Positions 45,149 through 55,699 of a stretch of DNA of 64,000 bases are shown one piece after another. The notes under the pieces are model-generated. The model did not search any database. It had not been told where the DNA came from and was given only the letters and a program-made list of their open reading frames with translations. Each line of letters starts with the position of its first letter. Position 1 is the stretch's first letter. Position numbers and translations under genes: made by a program. The stretch comes from Candidatus Altimarinota bacterium (GTDB lineage: Bacteria; Patescibacteriota; Gracilibacteria; BD1-5; UBA2023). The stretch covers positions 1 to 64,000 of the forward strand of contig JAQUEK010000002.1 in the NCBI GenBank assembly GCA_028685185.1, written 5' to 3'.

Positions 45149-45225
45149 TGGTCGGGAACGCGAGACTCGAACTCGCAACCCCACGCTCCCAAAGCGTGTG
45201 CGCTAGCCAATTGCGCTAGTTCCCG
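45149..45225 (-). tRNA. tRNA-Pro (anticodon TGG), CCA encoded
   Basis: Acceptor CGGGAAC/GTTCCCG, D arm GCGC/GCGC, anticodon stem CACGC/GCGTG with loop TTTGGGA (TGG), T arm GCGAG-TTCGAGT-CTCGC, discriminator A, CCA. C1-G72 is the bacterial proline identity pair. Confidence 0.95.
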
Positions 45226-45253
45226 GCTTAGAAATAATCTTTGTATATATAAT

Positions 45254-45328
45254 TGGTAACGCTACGGAGAATTGAACTCCGGTTTACGGGATGAAAACCC
45301 GTTGTCCTAACCACTAGACGATAGCGTC
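45254..45328 (-). tRNA. tRNA-Glu (anticodon TTC), CCA encoded
   Basis: Anticodon stem ACGGG/CCCGT with loop TTTTCAT (TTC), T arm CGGAG-TTCAATT-CTCCG, acceptor GACGCTA/TAGCGTT with a G1-U72 pair, discriminator A and CCA. Confidence 0.94.
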
Positions 45329-45345
45329 ATATATTCACATTTTAT

Positions 45346-45422
45346 TGGTGGGTGTGGGTGGATTTGAACCACCGACCCCGTCCTTATCAGAGACGTACTC
45401 TAACCAACTGAGCTACACACCC
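45346..45422 (-). tRNA. tRNA-Ile (anticodon GAT), CCA encoded
   Basis: Acceptor GGGTGTG/CACACCC, D arm GCTC/GAGT, anticodon stem CGTCT/GGACG with loop CTGATAA (GAT), T arm GGTGG-TTCAAAT-CCACC, discriminator A and CCA. Confidence 0.95.
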
Positions 45423-45429
45423 TTATAAA

Positions 45430-45502
45430 TAATTGGCAATTGACAAGCGACAGTGGTCAATATTATATATTTTTACTGTCATCTGACAATTGCCAATATA
45501 GT
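45430..45502. repeat. inverted repeat between tRNA-Gly and tRNA-Ile
   Basis: ATTGGCAATTG near 45432 and CAATTGCCAAT near 45487 can form an 11-bp stem enclosing about 45 bases that partly pair again (GACAGT/ACTGTC). It may help processing of the tRNA precursor or be a partial terminator. Confidence 0.7.
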
Positions 45503-45513
45503 TTTTTTTAAAA

Positions 45514-45590
45514 TGGAGCGGGCGATGAGACTCGAACTCACAACAGTCTGCTTGGAAGGCAGAGGCTCTAGCCAATTGAGCTACACCCGC
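45514..45590 (-). tRNA. tRNA-Gly (anticodon TCC), CCA encoded
   Basis: Acceptor GCGGGTG/CGCCCGC with wobble, D arm GCTC/GAGC, anticodon stem TCTGC/GCAGA with loop CTTCCAA (TCC), T arm GTGAG-TTCGAGT-CTCAT, discriminator T, CCA. This reads GGA/GGG; it is not the tRNA-Gly(UCA) that must decode UGA, which is not in the window. Confidence 0.94.
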
Positions 45591-45664
45591 ATATAACAAT
45601 TATTTAAAACGTGAGCGTATTGTATAAAAACTTTTTTTAATGTCAAAATTTTTTTCAAAGTTTT

Positions 45665-47320
45665 TTATAAAATGATATCTTTTATATTCAGGCTTATCGA
45701 TTCACGAGAATTCCATACATTTTTCTCTAGCTCTACTATAAGCGAAATCTTCTCTGAATTCCTAAGATTGTCAATGTATTCTCAGAATCAGAATGCCTTG
45801 ATATCAATACCTTTCAAATCAGTTAAAAACTTCAGATGTTTCTGATCTTTTCAAAGGTATTCTATAGAATTGAATTCAAGATTTTCTATCAGAAATAATG
45901 GTTTTGGGTTTGAATATCAGAATGGTCTCATTTTCTCTATATTTTTTATCAATTCAAAATCAATTTTTTGTAAAGACAATGATAAATCAACGTCAAGATA
46001 TTTTGTAGAATCCAAATCACAGGAGAGATTTTTTATCCTTTCCTCGAACCTATCCTTGAATACATTGAAATTTTCCTTTAATATACTGAATCAGGCAGCC
46101 TGATCATGTCACCCGAAAACTATGAACATTTCCTTGAATTCTTCCAATACGCTTATTATATTTATATGCTCAGGGCTTCTGCAGCTTGCAACCAATTTCT
46201 CTCACTCGTCTTTCAATACTATAGCAACCTTATTATGGGCTTGGCTTAATCTTCAAGCAATAAGCCCTATGATTCAGTGTTCGATTTCCGTAGAATCAAA
46301 AAATATTGCATTCTTTTCGATATCAGCAGAATCTGAAGCGATTTTTATGAATTTTTCAGTTGAAATCTTTCTTTTTGCGTTGAGATTTTCGATTTCCTCT
46401 AATGCTTCCGTAAGGTTCTGCTCTCAGACAAGAAGGACTCTGAGTGCTTTATATGGCGAATCCATTCTTCAGGCTGCATTAAGCCTAGGTCAGACTTTGA
46501 ATCAGATAACGTCTCAGTCCATTTTTTCAGGATCGCTTCATTCTATCAGCTTTTTCAATCAGCAAGAGCATGAATCCTTTATCTGCTTAAGTCAGAGGAA
46601 TGAAATTACCCTATTCTCCCCTATTAGCGGCATACAATCTGAAATTGTTCAAAGCATGGCAAAATCTATATATTTCTTCAGCATCTTCAGCTTTTCCTTT
46701 TCATTGAAAATCCTTTCAGATACAGCATGCAGCAATTTGTATGCGACTCAAGATCATGAAAGATTTGAATTAGGATATCTTGAATTCTTAAGCTTAGGGT
46801 TTATAAGTGCGATGAGATTATTAGGAACCGTTTCAGGGACGAAATGATGGTCTGTAACAAGAACATCGATCTTTTTATCTATTGCATATTCTATCACATC
46901 GATATCCCTTGTTCAGCAATCAACAGTAATAAGAAGTGAAACATCTTTTTCTGCCATCTCATCAATGAAATGCTTTTTCAGTCAATATCAGTCATTGGCC
47001 CTGTGAGGCAATCTGTAAGAGACATTTATTCATATCTCAGCGAAAAATCTGACAAGCATTGCTGTAGAGCTCACTCAATCAACATCATAATCTCAAAAGA
47101 TCATAACCCTCTCCCCTTTTATTTTTGCTTCAAGTATCCTATTTACAGCCAAATCCATTCATTCTAACAAATAAGGATCAAACAAATCATTAAAATCAGG
47201 ATTGAAATATTTTTCAAGATCATTTTCTTGAATTCATCTATTTTTAAGTAAAATTTGAATTATATCTAAATCAATATTTTCTTCATTTAATTTTATTTTA
47301 TATCATTTTATTGTCTGCAT
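45665..47320 (-). CDS. recJ: single-stranded-DNA exonuclease RecJ
   Basis: 551 residues. DHH motifs: IFGDYDVDGVSSTAMLV (about 85), LPHRANDGYGLKKHF, TVDCGTRDIDVIEYA and TDHHFVPETVPN; DHHA1 domain with VFGGHDQAAGFSILKENF near 455. Degrades single-stranded DNA 5' to 3' in recombination and repair, in the same pathway as the RecO-like protein. The first 60 codons are more AT-rich than the rest. Transcribed away from the small gene at 47328-47633, 7 bases apart. Confidence 0.94.
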
Positions 47321-47327
47321 ATATATA

Positions 47328-47633
47328 TTAATGTAATAAATTCATAATACTTATGGGTACGATCGTTTCTATCTCTCAATTTACTGTTATATTTATTCAC
47401 GCTTTCGTCTTGTTTTTCTTTCAACTTAAGACAGTACTATATTCATTCATGGATAATGGCAACTGATTCATCTTTGAAAAATCTTTAAAATCTCAATATG
47501 GATTCAGTAAATTTCATACTTCATCCCTTACTTGAGCTGATAAGTCAATATAAACCATTCTTTTTTCTCCATCAAAGAATGATTCCCATAATAGATTTGC
47601 ATCCGTATCATTTCTCAATAATTTTCTAGTCAT
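47328..47633 (-). CDS. hypothetical protein upstream of recJ
   Basis: 101 residues, soluble (MTRKLLRNDTDANLLWESFF). Five TGA glycines. No known domain; the segment LNPYGDFKDFSKMNQLPLSM is distinctive. Seven bases separate it from the recJ start, so the two are probably co-transcribed. Confidence 0.62.
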
Positions 47634-47964
47634 ACATATTGGGTTTGAATTTATTTAAGCCATATTAACAATTATTAGAAAAAATCAAATACAAAAGTCA
47701 AAAACTAAATTAGGTTGAATTTAGCTTATAATTAAATATACTCATGAACATCTGCAAAGGATTCTTATATTGCTTGTGAAATAAAAAAGGCCTTGTGGAA
47801 CGGAGGGTAAGTCTCCACAAGGCCATAACAACTGTTTTATATATGCTTTCATATATCGATTCAGTTAGTGTTTCATAAGAAAGACAAAATCTTCTCATGA
47901 AATCCTATTGCACTTTACAATATACATATTAAATTTACCTTAAATTTACCATTAAAACAATATC
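47634..47964. other. intergenic region between recJ operon and the 48-kb gene
   Basis: Apart from the hairpin at 47789-47824, the interval holds an exact 11-bp direct repeat TTAAATTTACC (near 47930 and 47942) immediately upstream of the plus-strand gene, which could be a regulator-binding site. No other gene seen. Confidence 0.5.
47789..47824 (-). ncRNA. GC-rich terminator hairpin ending a possible small RNA
   Basis: On the minus strand an 11-bp stem GGCCTTGTGGA / TCCACAAGGCC with a 14-base purine/pyrimidine-rich loop is followed by TTTTTTATTT, a textbook intrinsic terminator. No gene with native features lies upstream on that strand; a 62-codon standard-code frame (47710-47898) runs straight through the hairpin. 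A short untranslated RNA from about 47960 to 47785 is therefore the better reading. It is not proven. Confidence 0.5.
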
Positions 47965-48543
47965 GTGAAATCAAGAATATCTGAGATACTTGAAAAGATT
48001 GACAGATTAAAGCAAGATCTATACAAGGAATATGAAAGATTATCATCTAATTATGATTTTTTCATAAAAAACAAGAAGATAATATTTTCCGAAAAGATAA
48101 AAAGCTATCAGAAATCAAGAAAGGAAAATCTTTTCCATTATATCTTTACTGCTGATATCAGGAATATCCTATCTATGCCATTTATATATGGTATGATCTT
48201 TCCAGCTGTATTTCTTGATTTATTCCTGACCTTATATAATTTCACAGCTTTGCCACTATATTGAATACCTTGAGTTAAGAGAAAGGATCATTTTATATAT
48301 GATAGGAGATTTTTGAAATATCTTAACCTTCTTCAGAAATTGAATTGTCTTTATTGTGCTTATATGAACTGACTTTTCTCATTTGCAACAGAAATATGAG
48401 CAAGGACTGAACAGTACTGGTGTCCTATAAAACATGCGATAAAAAATGACTCTGAACATAAATATTTCAAATATTATGCAGACTTCTGAGACACTGATTG
48501 ATTCAATGAGATATTTTCAAAAAACACTTGCTTTAAGAAATAA
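47965..48543 (+). CDS. conserved membrane-associated protein with CLYCAYMNG motif
   Basis: 192 residues, GTG start at 47965 (no upstream ATG in frame). N-terminal coiled coil, two hydrophobic segments at about 75-105 (MPFIYGMIFPAVFLDLFLTL), then KYLNLLQKLNCLYCAYMNGL and ARTEQYWCPIKHA. The CxYC...YWCPIKH pattern occurs in a widely distributed uncharacterised bacterial family known to me only as hypothetical; the Cys/His set suggests metal binding. Confidence 0.82.
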
Positions 48544-48562
48544 ATCCCAAAAAAGCAATGAT

Positions 48563-49585
48563 CTATTTTTCAAGCTCTTTCAATATAAGATTGATTCATG
48601 TATTATTTAATGGTGATTTATTATTTTTTTTATATCAATCGAATTCCATGATCTTTTTCATTCAATATTGGACCATATTTTCTTCTGTCAGGAAGATATT
48701 TCATTTCTTCTCATAATCCAAAGCATTGAAATATTGATGATTGTTAGCTGATTCCTTAAGGGGAATTATTATCATTTTGATATTAAAAGCTTCAAGTTCA
48801 GCGATATTTGTAGCTCAAGCTCTTGTTATAGCCAAATCTGCATTATTATAGAGATTTTTCATTACAGAATGATCTACGAATTCATAGGCTTTTACATTAT
48901 CGAATCTGTCAAATTGCTCTTTAAAGCTTGTATTAAGGCTTCATAATACGATTGTCAGATTGAATCTCTCAATTTTTTTCATGTTTTCAAGCAGGAAATT
49001 GAAAATCCTTGTTGATCATTGGCTTCATGCTATCACAAGAAGATTTGTCTTTTCTGTTATCTTAACATCTCATAAATCCTTGAATAGCTCTGGATTAAGG
49101 ATTTGTCATACTACTTGGCATTTATCAGAATTGAAATATTTTTTTGCCGAATCAAAACCCAGAAAAATTTTTGTTGCAAACTTCCCTACTATCCTATTTG
49201 AAAGTCATGGCACGGAATCGGACTCATGCATATATACCTTGATTCATGTCATCTTTCATGCGATTGCCATAGGAAGCGATACATATCATCATTTTGAGAA
49301 TATCATGTCAGGCTTGAGTGATTTCAGGATCTTTATGGATTGAAAGATTCAAATCATTATATTGAAAGGTTCGACAAATGTCTTGAACGAGAAATATCTT
49401 CTTAATTTTCAAGATTTTATACTATGGAATTCTATGTTGTTATCTTTTGCGATCTTCTGTTCCATCGAATCATTTTCTCATATCCAGAAAAAGCTATAAT
49501 CATCGTTTTTAAGATAATTATACAGTGCCAAAAGCGGTATGATATGTCATCATGTTCCACCTCAAACCAAAAAAACTTTTTTCAT
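48563..49585 (-). CDS. murG: UDP-GlcNAc:lipid II glycosyltransferase MurG
   Basis: 340 residues. N-terminal VGGGTGGHIIPLLALYNYL, middle FSKGGYVSLPMAIAGKMTGI and HESDSVPGLSN, C-domain VIAGSQGSTRIFNFLLENM and ITRAGATNIAELEAF. Transfers GlcNAc to lipid I on the inner membrane face. Starts 10 bases from the stop of dprA. Ends in TAG; an earlier out-of-frame TTA at 48621 must not be taken as the stop. Confidence 0.95.
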
Positions 49586-49595
49586 GGCATTTGAT

Positions 49596-50672
49596 TTAAA
49601 TCCTATAAGTTCATCAGATATCAAGCTTTATAAGTCACTTGATTTCAAGAATCGATAGCTTCATATTAACAATATCGATATCTAAATCAAGTTTTTGTGC
49701 TATAGAAGATGAACTGCTTGATTCCTGATATACCTGATCATAGATATTTTTTTCAATCTGATCTTCAAATTCGATATCATCGGAATTCCTTGAATAGTTT
49801 CAAAATCAGATGTTTCAATATTCTTCAAGGATATCATCTATACAAATTGTCAGCTTTCAAAGTCAATCCTTTATGAGATTGTTTGATCAGATTGATGTGG
49901 TTCTTGTTATATCTCAAGGCACGACAAAGACATCCTTATTTAGTTCCAATGCCAGAAATGCTGTTATAAGAGTGCCTGAATTCTCTCATGCTTCTGTTAT
50001 GATCGTTCAAAGGGAGATTCATGCAATTATCTCATTTCTGATAGGGAAATTATAAGGCTCTCATCATGTTCAAAGAGGGAAAATCGATAGTATAGCTCAT
50101 CAGGAAGAGATTATCTTATCATATAGCTCCCTGTTTGATGCGGGATAGCATTTTTCAATCGATGTTCATATTACAGAAATTGTGTATCAGGAATTTGAAA
50201 TTGTGATCTTGTGAGATAAGCTATCAACTCAAAAAGCTCAGCCGCTCACAATTCAAAAATTTGATTTTATGAGATCTGGAATCAGCTTTTCAAGTATTAT
50301 CTCGCTGTACTTGGTTCATTTCCTTGATCAGACAACGGAAATCAGATTGAAATCTGATCTAAGGCATCATCTGAGATATATGAGAAAAGGCTTATTAGGA
50401 ATATTCTTTAGGCCTGATGGATATTCTGAATCATGATATGTTATTATCTGAACTTTTAGATTTAAGAGGAGATCATCAATTTTTTTCAGTGACAATGAAT
50501 TCCTTTTTTCAAGTATTTTCTCAATTTTTTCAGGATTGAATCAGAGGTTTTGCAGATCTTTATAAGTGAAATTTTCGAAGTAAATTTTATATTCCCTATT
50601 GTTTTCGAAAATCTTAAAAAGGTTCTTATGGGAAAAACCAAGATAATGAAGATAACAAAGATATTTGCTCAT
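49596..50672 (-). CDS. dprA: DNA processing protein DprA
   Basis: 358 residues. Rossmann core ISVVGSRKGTKYSEIILEKL, IVSGGAFGVDSLSHKITI, IFPLGTGGEPYNFPIRNEI, ITEAGENSGTLITAFLALEL and VFVVPGDITRTTSIGSNNLI; C-terminal winged helix at about 300-355. Protects incoming single-stranded DNA and loads RecA during transformation. With pilin and prepilin peptidase this fits a competence capacity. The start at 50672 gives a complete N-terminal helical domain. Confidence 0.93.
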
Positions 50673-50751
50673 ACATATAAATTAAATCTAATATCTGATT
50701 TATATGTATTTACAGAAAGAAAAATATAGAAAAAACAAAGAAAAAATCTGA

Positions 50752-52107
50752 TTAATTTTTTCCTGTTACCTTTAATTTCACATGTATTGTAGGAGTTGCA
50801 TCAGATACTGGCATAAGCTGTCACTTTCAGCAAGTTCATCAGTCGAAGAAATCCAAGCAATCTCAGATTCATTCGATATTATTCAGCATCTCCAATCAGT
50901 TTCATGATAATGTAGCTCATCTGATTACCTTTCAAAGCTTTCAGTTCTTTATCTCATATCATAATGTTATCTGGAAAACGAAATCTCAAGTAACTTCATT
51001 GACTTGACCTGATCACATTGTTGAGACATATATTCAGTTTTTTATTGATTTGATCATATCTTCTTTCTTATCTTTTCAAGATTCAAGATATGTCACTCAC
51101 ATCCTTACGAGATTTGTATATTTATAGCTTTCTCTTCTTCAATGTCATGTTGATTTCACGTCAAATAGCTCTCAAGTTGCATTGTTATGCAGATATGAAA
51201 TCAATATTCAATCTTTTATAAGATATGTCTTTTCTGTTTTCGTTCACTCATGATCAAAATCATATGCTCATCTTTTTCATTTCAATGTAGGATTATCAAC
51301 TACATTGACTCAGCTTGATGCGACTTTTTCTCAGATCTTTCACTTATATACGGATGAATTCATTAAGTCAGCTTCAAGTCAATGTCAGACTGCCTCATGG
51401 ATTATGGTTCATCCTGCTTCATTTCAGATGATGACATCCATCACTCATGATGGTGAAGATAATCAGTTCAATGATAGTTTTAATTTTCTGATGGCCTTAT
51501 TTATTGAGCTGACAACATTTTTCTTGCTTATTTCTTTAAGTATCTCAGTTCATGTTATCTTCTCGAAAACCTCTTCATAAATATCTCATTTGTTTCATGT
51601 AAGGATTATATAGAATGAATTGTAATATTGCGAATCCTGTATGAATGCACCTTTTGTATTTCAAACTATATAATTCTTTTCTGATAATAGGAAATAGATG
51701 TTATAGCTTATTATTAGATCTTCATTTTTCAATATTTCCTTGCATGCATCAAGATATGTTGACATTTTCCTTATGTCTTTTTCAAGATTCCTGTTCTTCA
51801 ACATCAATGATTCCTCTCATCCCAAGTTCACTTTATCGGATTGTTTTGTAAGATCGAAAGTCTTTGCGAATGTTCTGACCTCCTTTTTGATATCCTTAAG
51901 CTCTGAGCTTGCCTTAAAGAATTTCTCTTCTCAGGTCCTTGATAACACTGAAAATCCTGATTCCTCAGACGTGGATGGTGATTCAACTACTCAATTGACC
52001 AATCTTAAAGTTGATTTTACAGAGCTTTCTATGAATATCTCTCTGTAATTTCAGCTAAATCAGTTCAAAAGGTTTTCTATATCTGTTTTTTTTATCTTTA
52101 ATTTCAT
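50752..52107 (-). CDS. tldD: TldD-type metalloprotease
   Basis: 451 residues. Zinc motif HEAVGHGLEADLMNSS near 258 with TGA-coded glycines, then GSGQVNEVTGDFVFQITLGY and GDCLDFFDGGTCGKGQLMPV. TldD works with TldE as a heterodimer; no second subunit is in the window. Processes small modified peptides and some regulators. Starts one base after the stop of ftsQ. Confidence 0.9.
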
Positions 52108-52108
52108 A

Positions 52109-53113
52109 CTATTGTTTATAATAATCTCAATAAACCCTTATAAGATTTTTCCTGCACAAATTCTTATCTTTGCAAGAGAATACCTTACCGGTTATCCTTA
52201 TATCTATATAAAATACCTCTCATGAGTTAAGTATATCCTTATTGGTATCATTGTAAAATTTTAATAGAGCCATTTGTTTATATAGATCATTGTTCAATTC
52301 AAAAATAAGGTTAGTACCAGATTCAAGCGAAATATGTATCTCATTCTCAAGCTTGAAATATACGAATTTCGAAATATTCTTATTGCTGAAAGTATTTTTA
52401 AAGAGATCTCGTAATAGGATTATCTTCTTCATGTCAATCTCATTGACTCATTCCTTATAATCGAAAAAACCTGACTCTATAAGATTTTGATCTATTATTT
52501 CAAGATTATAGAGTTTCTTATCTATGTTTTTCTCGTAAATGAGAACTCAGTTCGAAGTGACTATATATCACTTATCTATTCATGAAAATCTTGTATAGAA
52601 CTGTGGCATGTAGGATTCAAGGATAATTTTAAGTCAATTCGGGAATAACCTTGAAATCTCGATATTTTTAAGGTTCTTTTGCATGGCTGTCATGTTTTTT
52701 CTTACTATTTCCTTGTCTATAAGGAATATTGAGCTTGAATATACGCTTTCAACTCATTTATATGCGATATTTATATCTGTAATTGTATCAAGTCTCTCTA
52801 TTATGACTTTTGATGGGGATATCCTGAAATAGGGTGAAATAAAGATTATATATAGGCTCAGCATGATCAAGGTCGATCATGTCAGAATGAAATGAACCCT
52901 GAATTTCTTTCATTTATCTCAGACTGTCTTGAATATCTGTGAAAATCATCTTTTCTTATTTTTGTAGAAATCAAAAAAAGATACCTTTGAATTATTTTTT
53001 GCAAAAAGATATTTTTTTGATTTTTCATTTTTTACCTCTTCCCTGAACTTCTTATTTTTTAGAAACTTCTGGAAATTGAAGACCGTATTTTTAATCTTCC
53101 TTATTAAGTCCAT
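52109..53113 (-). CDS. ftsQ: FtsQ/DivIB-type cell division protein
   Basis: 334 residues. Long basic cytoplasmic N-terminus (about 1-75), one membrane helix (FILTGSTLIMLSLYIIFISPY, about 78-98), then a POTRA-like region (VYSSSIFLIDKEIVRKNMTA, ISRLFPNGLKIILESYMPQF) and a DivIB-like domain. Expected in the divisome. Its start overlaps the end of rbfA by 23 bases; identification is by topology and the LFPNxLKI pattern. Confidence 0.82.
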
Positions 53114-53450
53114 ATTTATCGCTTAGTTCATTTATAATATCAAGAACGTCTATAGTATCTGCTTTCGCTTTTGGTAAGCGAAATCTTATGTTTGGTATCT
53201 TTCTTATCTTAATGTTTTTTGAAATTATGGATCTTAGCTCTGGTGCATGCTTAGCTAAAAATTTCGTAAGTTCTTTCGTATTTTCTTGGCTTGTAACGAA
53301 TATATCAACATAGGAATAATCATCTGATACGGTCGCTTCAATCACTGAAATAACTCAAAAAACATCCATTTTTTCCTGTGCGAGCTCTATGATCTTTCAT
53401 GCAATCAAATCAATGATTACAAATCAAAGCTTATGTGACTTCTGACTCAT
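53091..53450 (-). CDS. rbfA: ribosome-binding factor A
   Basis: 119 residues. KH-like fold: VISVIEATVSDDYSYVDIFV, then FLAKHAPELRSIISKNIKIR and IPNIRFRLPKAKADTIDVLD. Helps late 30S maturation in the cold. Its 3' end overlaps the start of ftsQ, indicating translational coupling. Confidence 0.92.
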
Positions 53451-53540
53451 TTTTTTCTGGTTAATATTTTTCCAAAGTATAATAAAAAACTCATTTAAAT
53501 AAAGCTGGTTTTGAAAAATGATATATTATTATGAGCAATT

Positions 53541-54689
53541 TTATAATTTAATGATATCTTCCATATTGTCATCGAAATAATCGACTCAGTATTTCAGCAG
53601 ATAATCTGCTGACTTGTATTTATAGCCATGAAGTTTTCTTTTGGTATCCTTATAAATTTTTGCAAATTTATCATCATAACGGACTTCAAGCTTTGATTCG
53701 AATAGCGATGAGAATATGTCCGCCATCTTCGCAAGCTTTCAATTTTCTCATTCCCATGGCTTCAACATATATCTTTTAAAATCATCTTTGAATTTCAATC
53801 AATCCAGATATACCAGAAAATATTCATCGAGCATATCTGTCTCTACTTCTGCAATAAGCTCTTCCAATCATGGGACAGCTCTTTTTGTAGGTCATACTAT
53901 ATCTCATGTTATAGCCTCAGGAATATCATGAAAAATCGCTATTTTAAGAAGTTCAAGCATTTCTTTTTCTGTTTTTTCCTCTATCTTTCCTATCACGTAA
54001 AGAAGGAAAAAGGTTATATACAGATGAGACATAACTGATATAGGATAGATTTTCTTGTGCATATTCCATCTATAATTCGATTGCAGTCTTCTGATATTAA
54101 GAAGATATTTCTCGAAGTCATTGCTAGTTTCTGAAGATGGATTAACATATTTCAAAAACATCTTAAAATCAGGATTATCAAGTTCTTTTCTTATAGATAT
54201 GAGAATATTTTCATAGACATCCGAGTGTATTTTGCTGTTTGCCAGAACCTCATAGCAAACTGAAACACGTTTTGAAAATGTAAGCAGATCATGTTCAATC
54301 TTATATTTCGGATTATTCTTGTTATCATTTATGAATTTCAATTCATATCTAATCGAGTCAGGGACTTTTATTCAGTACATGAATTGAAATGTCTTGTCAT
54401 CCAATTCATCTGATATCTTAGGATTTTTAAGCCGAATTCTGCTTTTTACATCAGAATTTATGTCAGATAGTATCAGAGTATTGAATGATCAGAATATCAG
54501 CTTTTTGAATATATATAGCTCATCTATTTCAATTCATTCTTTTTCTTTAAGAATTCAAGAAAGAAGAAGTGATATATGCAAGACAAAAGCAAGATTATCT
54601 GTAGTTGAGACATTTTCAGTTCTGGGAAAATTATTCCATCTGATTATCGATGTTCATCTGAATATAAGATTTATATAATGTCAGATCAT
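53541..54689 (-). CDS. HD-domain protein with degenerate second HD unit, YfbR-like
   Basis: 382 residues. C-terminal half (about 210-330) is a complete YfbR-type HD domain: MHKKIYPISVMSHLYITFFL, IFHDIPEAITGDIVGPTKRA and LAKMADIFSSLFESK. The N-terminal half opens with IIRWNNFPRTENVSTTDNLA, the same start motif, but has lost the HD pair. YfbR proteins are 5'-nucleotidases; activity here is inferred. The duplicated arrangement is unusual. Confidence 0.82.
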
Positions 54690-54704
54690 ATTTTTAAAGA
54701 TTAA

Positions 54705-55649
54705 TTATAATAATTCTATCTTGTCATAAATTTTCTTAAGGTCAGCCTTAAATTCTCCAATAAAACTGTAATCGACTCAGAAAAGATTGAATTCAAGCCT
54801 GTATGCATGAAGAAATTGCCTTTTAAGATCATATTTATTAAGAATCACTTCATTTGCTTTTAGATTTCAGTATGTCTTGTCTCAGATTATAGGGAATCCA
54901 ATGCTTGAAAAATGCACCCTTATCTGATGTGTCCTTCAAGTCAGCAGATCGACTTCTACCAAGGTATATCTGTTTTCAAGATATCATATGACCTTGAACT
55001 TGGTCTTTGCAAGGCGAGGGTTCAAAGGATCTATTACCGTCATCCTTTTCCTATCGAATTGATCCCTTCATATGAAGGATTCAATATATCATTCATTGTC
55101 ATTTATTATTCAATTGACCAAAGCAAGATAGGTTTTCTTTATTGTCCTTTTATTCATCTTGACCTGGAGAGATCTCATGGATTTATCATTCTTTGCAATG
55201 ATCAGAAGTCATGAAGTATCCTTATCAAGCCTGTGTACTATTCAGGGCCTTTCTATTCAATTTATGACAGAAAGTCAGTTCATATGATGAAGAAGTGCAT
55301 TGACAAGGGTTCCTGATCTTCATCATTCTCAAGGCACAGGATGTACATTTATTCAAGGATTCTTATTTATGATTGCGAAATCTTCATTTTCAAACACTAT
55401 ATCAATATCGATGTTTTCAGCTGCAATTTCCATTTTCTCTGTCTCAAAAATCATTTCAACTTCGTCTCATTTCCTTAATTTTTCATGTTTTGAGATAATT
55501 TTTCAATTTACCAGAACATTTCATTTTTCTATGAGTTTCTGTATATAACTTCTTGATTGATCCTTAAAAAGGGATGATAAATACATATCTACCCTTCTTA
55601 TCTCCTTCTCGAAGATGAATACTGAAAATTTAACCGTATATTTGTTCAT
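54705..55649 (-). CDS. RluA/RluD-family 23S rRNA pseudouridine synthase
   Basis: 314 residues. S4 RNA-binding domain at 15-80 (RRVDMYLSSLFKDQSRSYIQ), then the synthase domain with the catalytic Asp in GIVHRLDKDTSGLLIIAKND near 150, and LTGRTHQIRVHFSSIGFPII. Modifies uridines in rRNA. Starts 15 bases before the tandem-HD gene on the same strand. Confidence 0.94.
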
Positions 55650-55699
55650 TGTTCCTTTTAGTTTTTCCTTATTATATGATTCTAGGGAAAACTATCAAT

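Noticed and set aside
43125-45590. Genomic island with integrase beside tRNA genes
   Set aside because: Xer-like recombinase and a tRNA cluster are close, but no duplicated tRNA 3' end was found, and flanking genes use the native code and codon bias.
45514-45590. tRNA-Gly as the decoder of UGA
   Set aside because: Its anticodon is TCC, not TCA; the UGA-reading tRNA must lie outside the window.
46122-46847. 241-codon plus-strand frame over recJ
   Set aside because: RecJ DHH/DHHA1 motifs occupy the minus strand; this is a shadow.
47710-47898. 62-codon standard-code protein on the minus strand
   Set aside because: The frame reads through a strong intrinsic terminator and shows no domain; treated as a possible small RNA.
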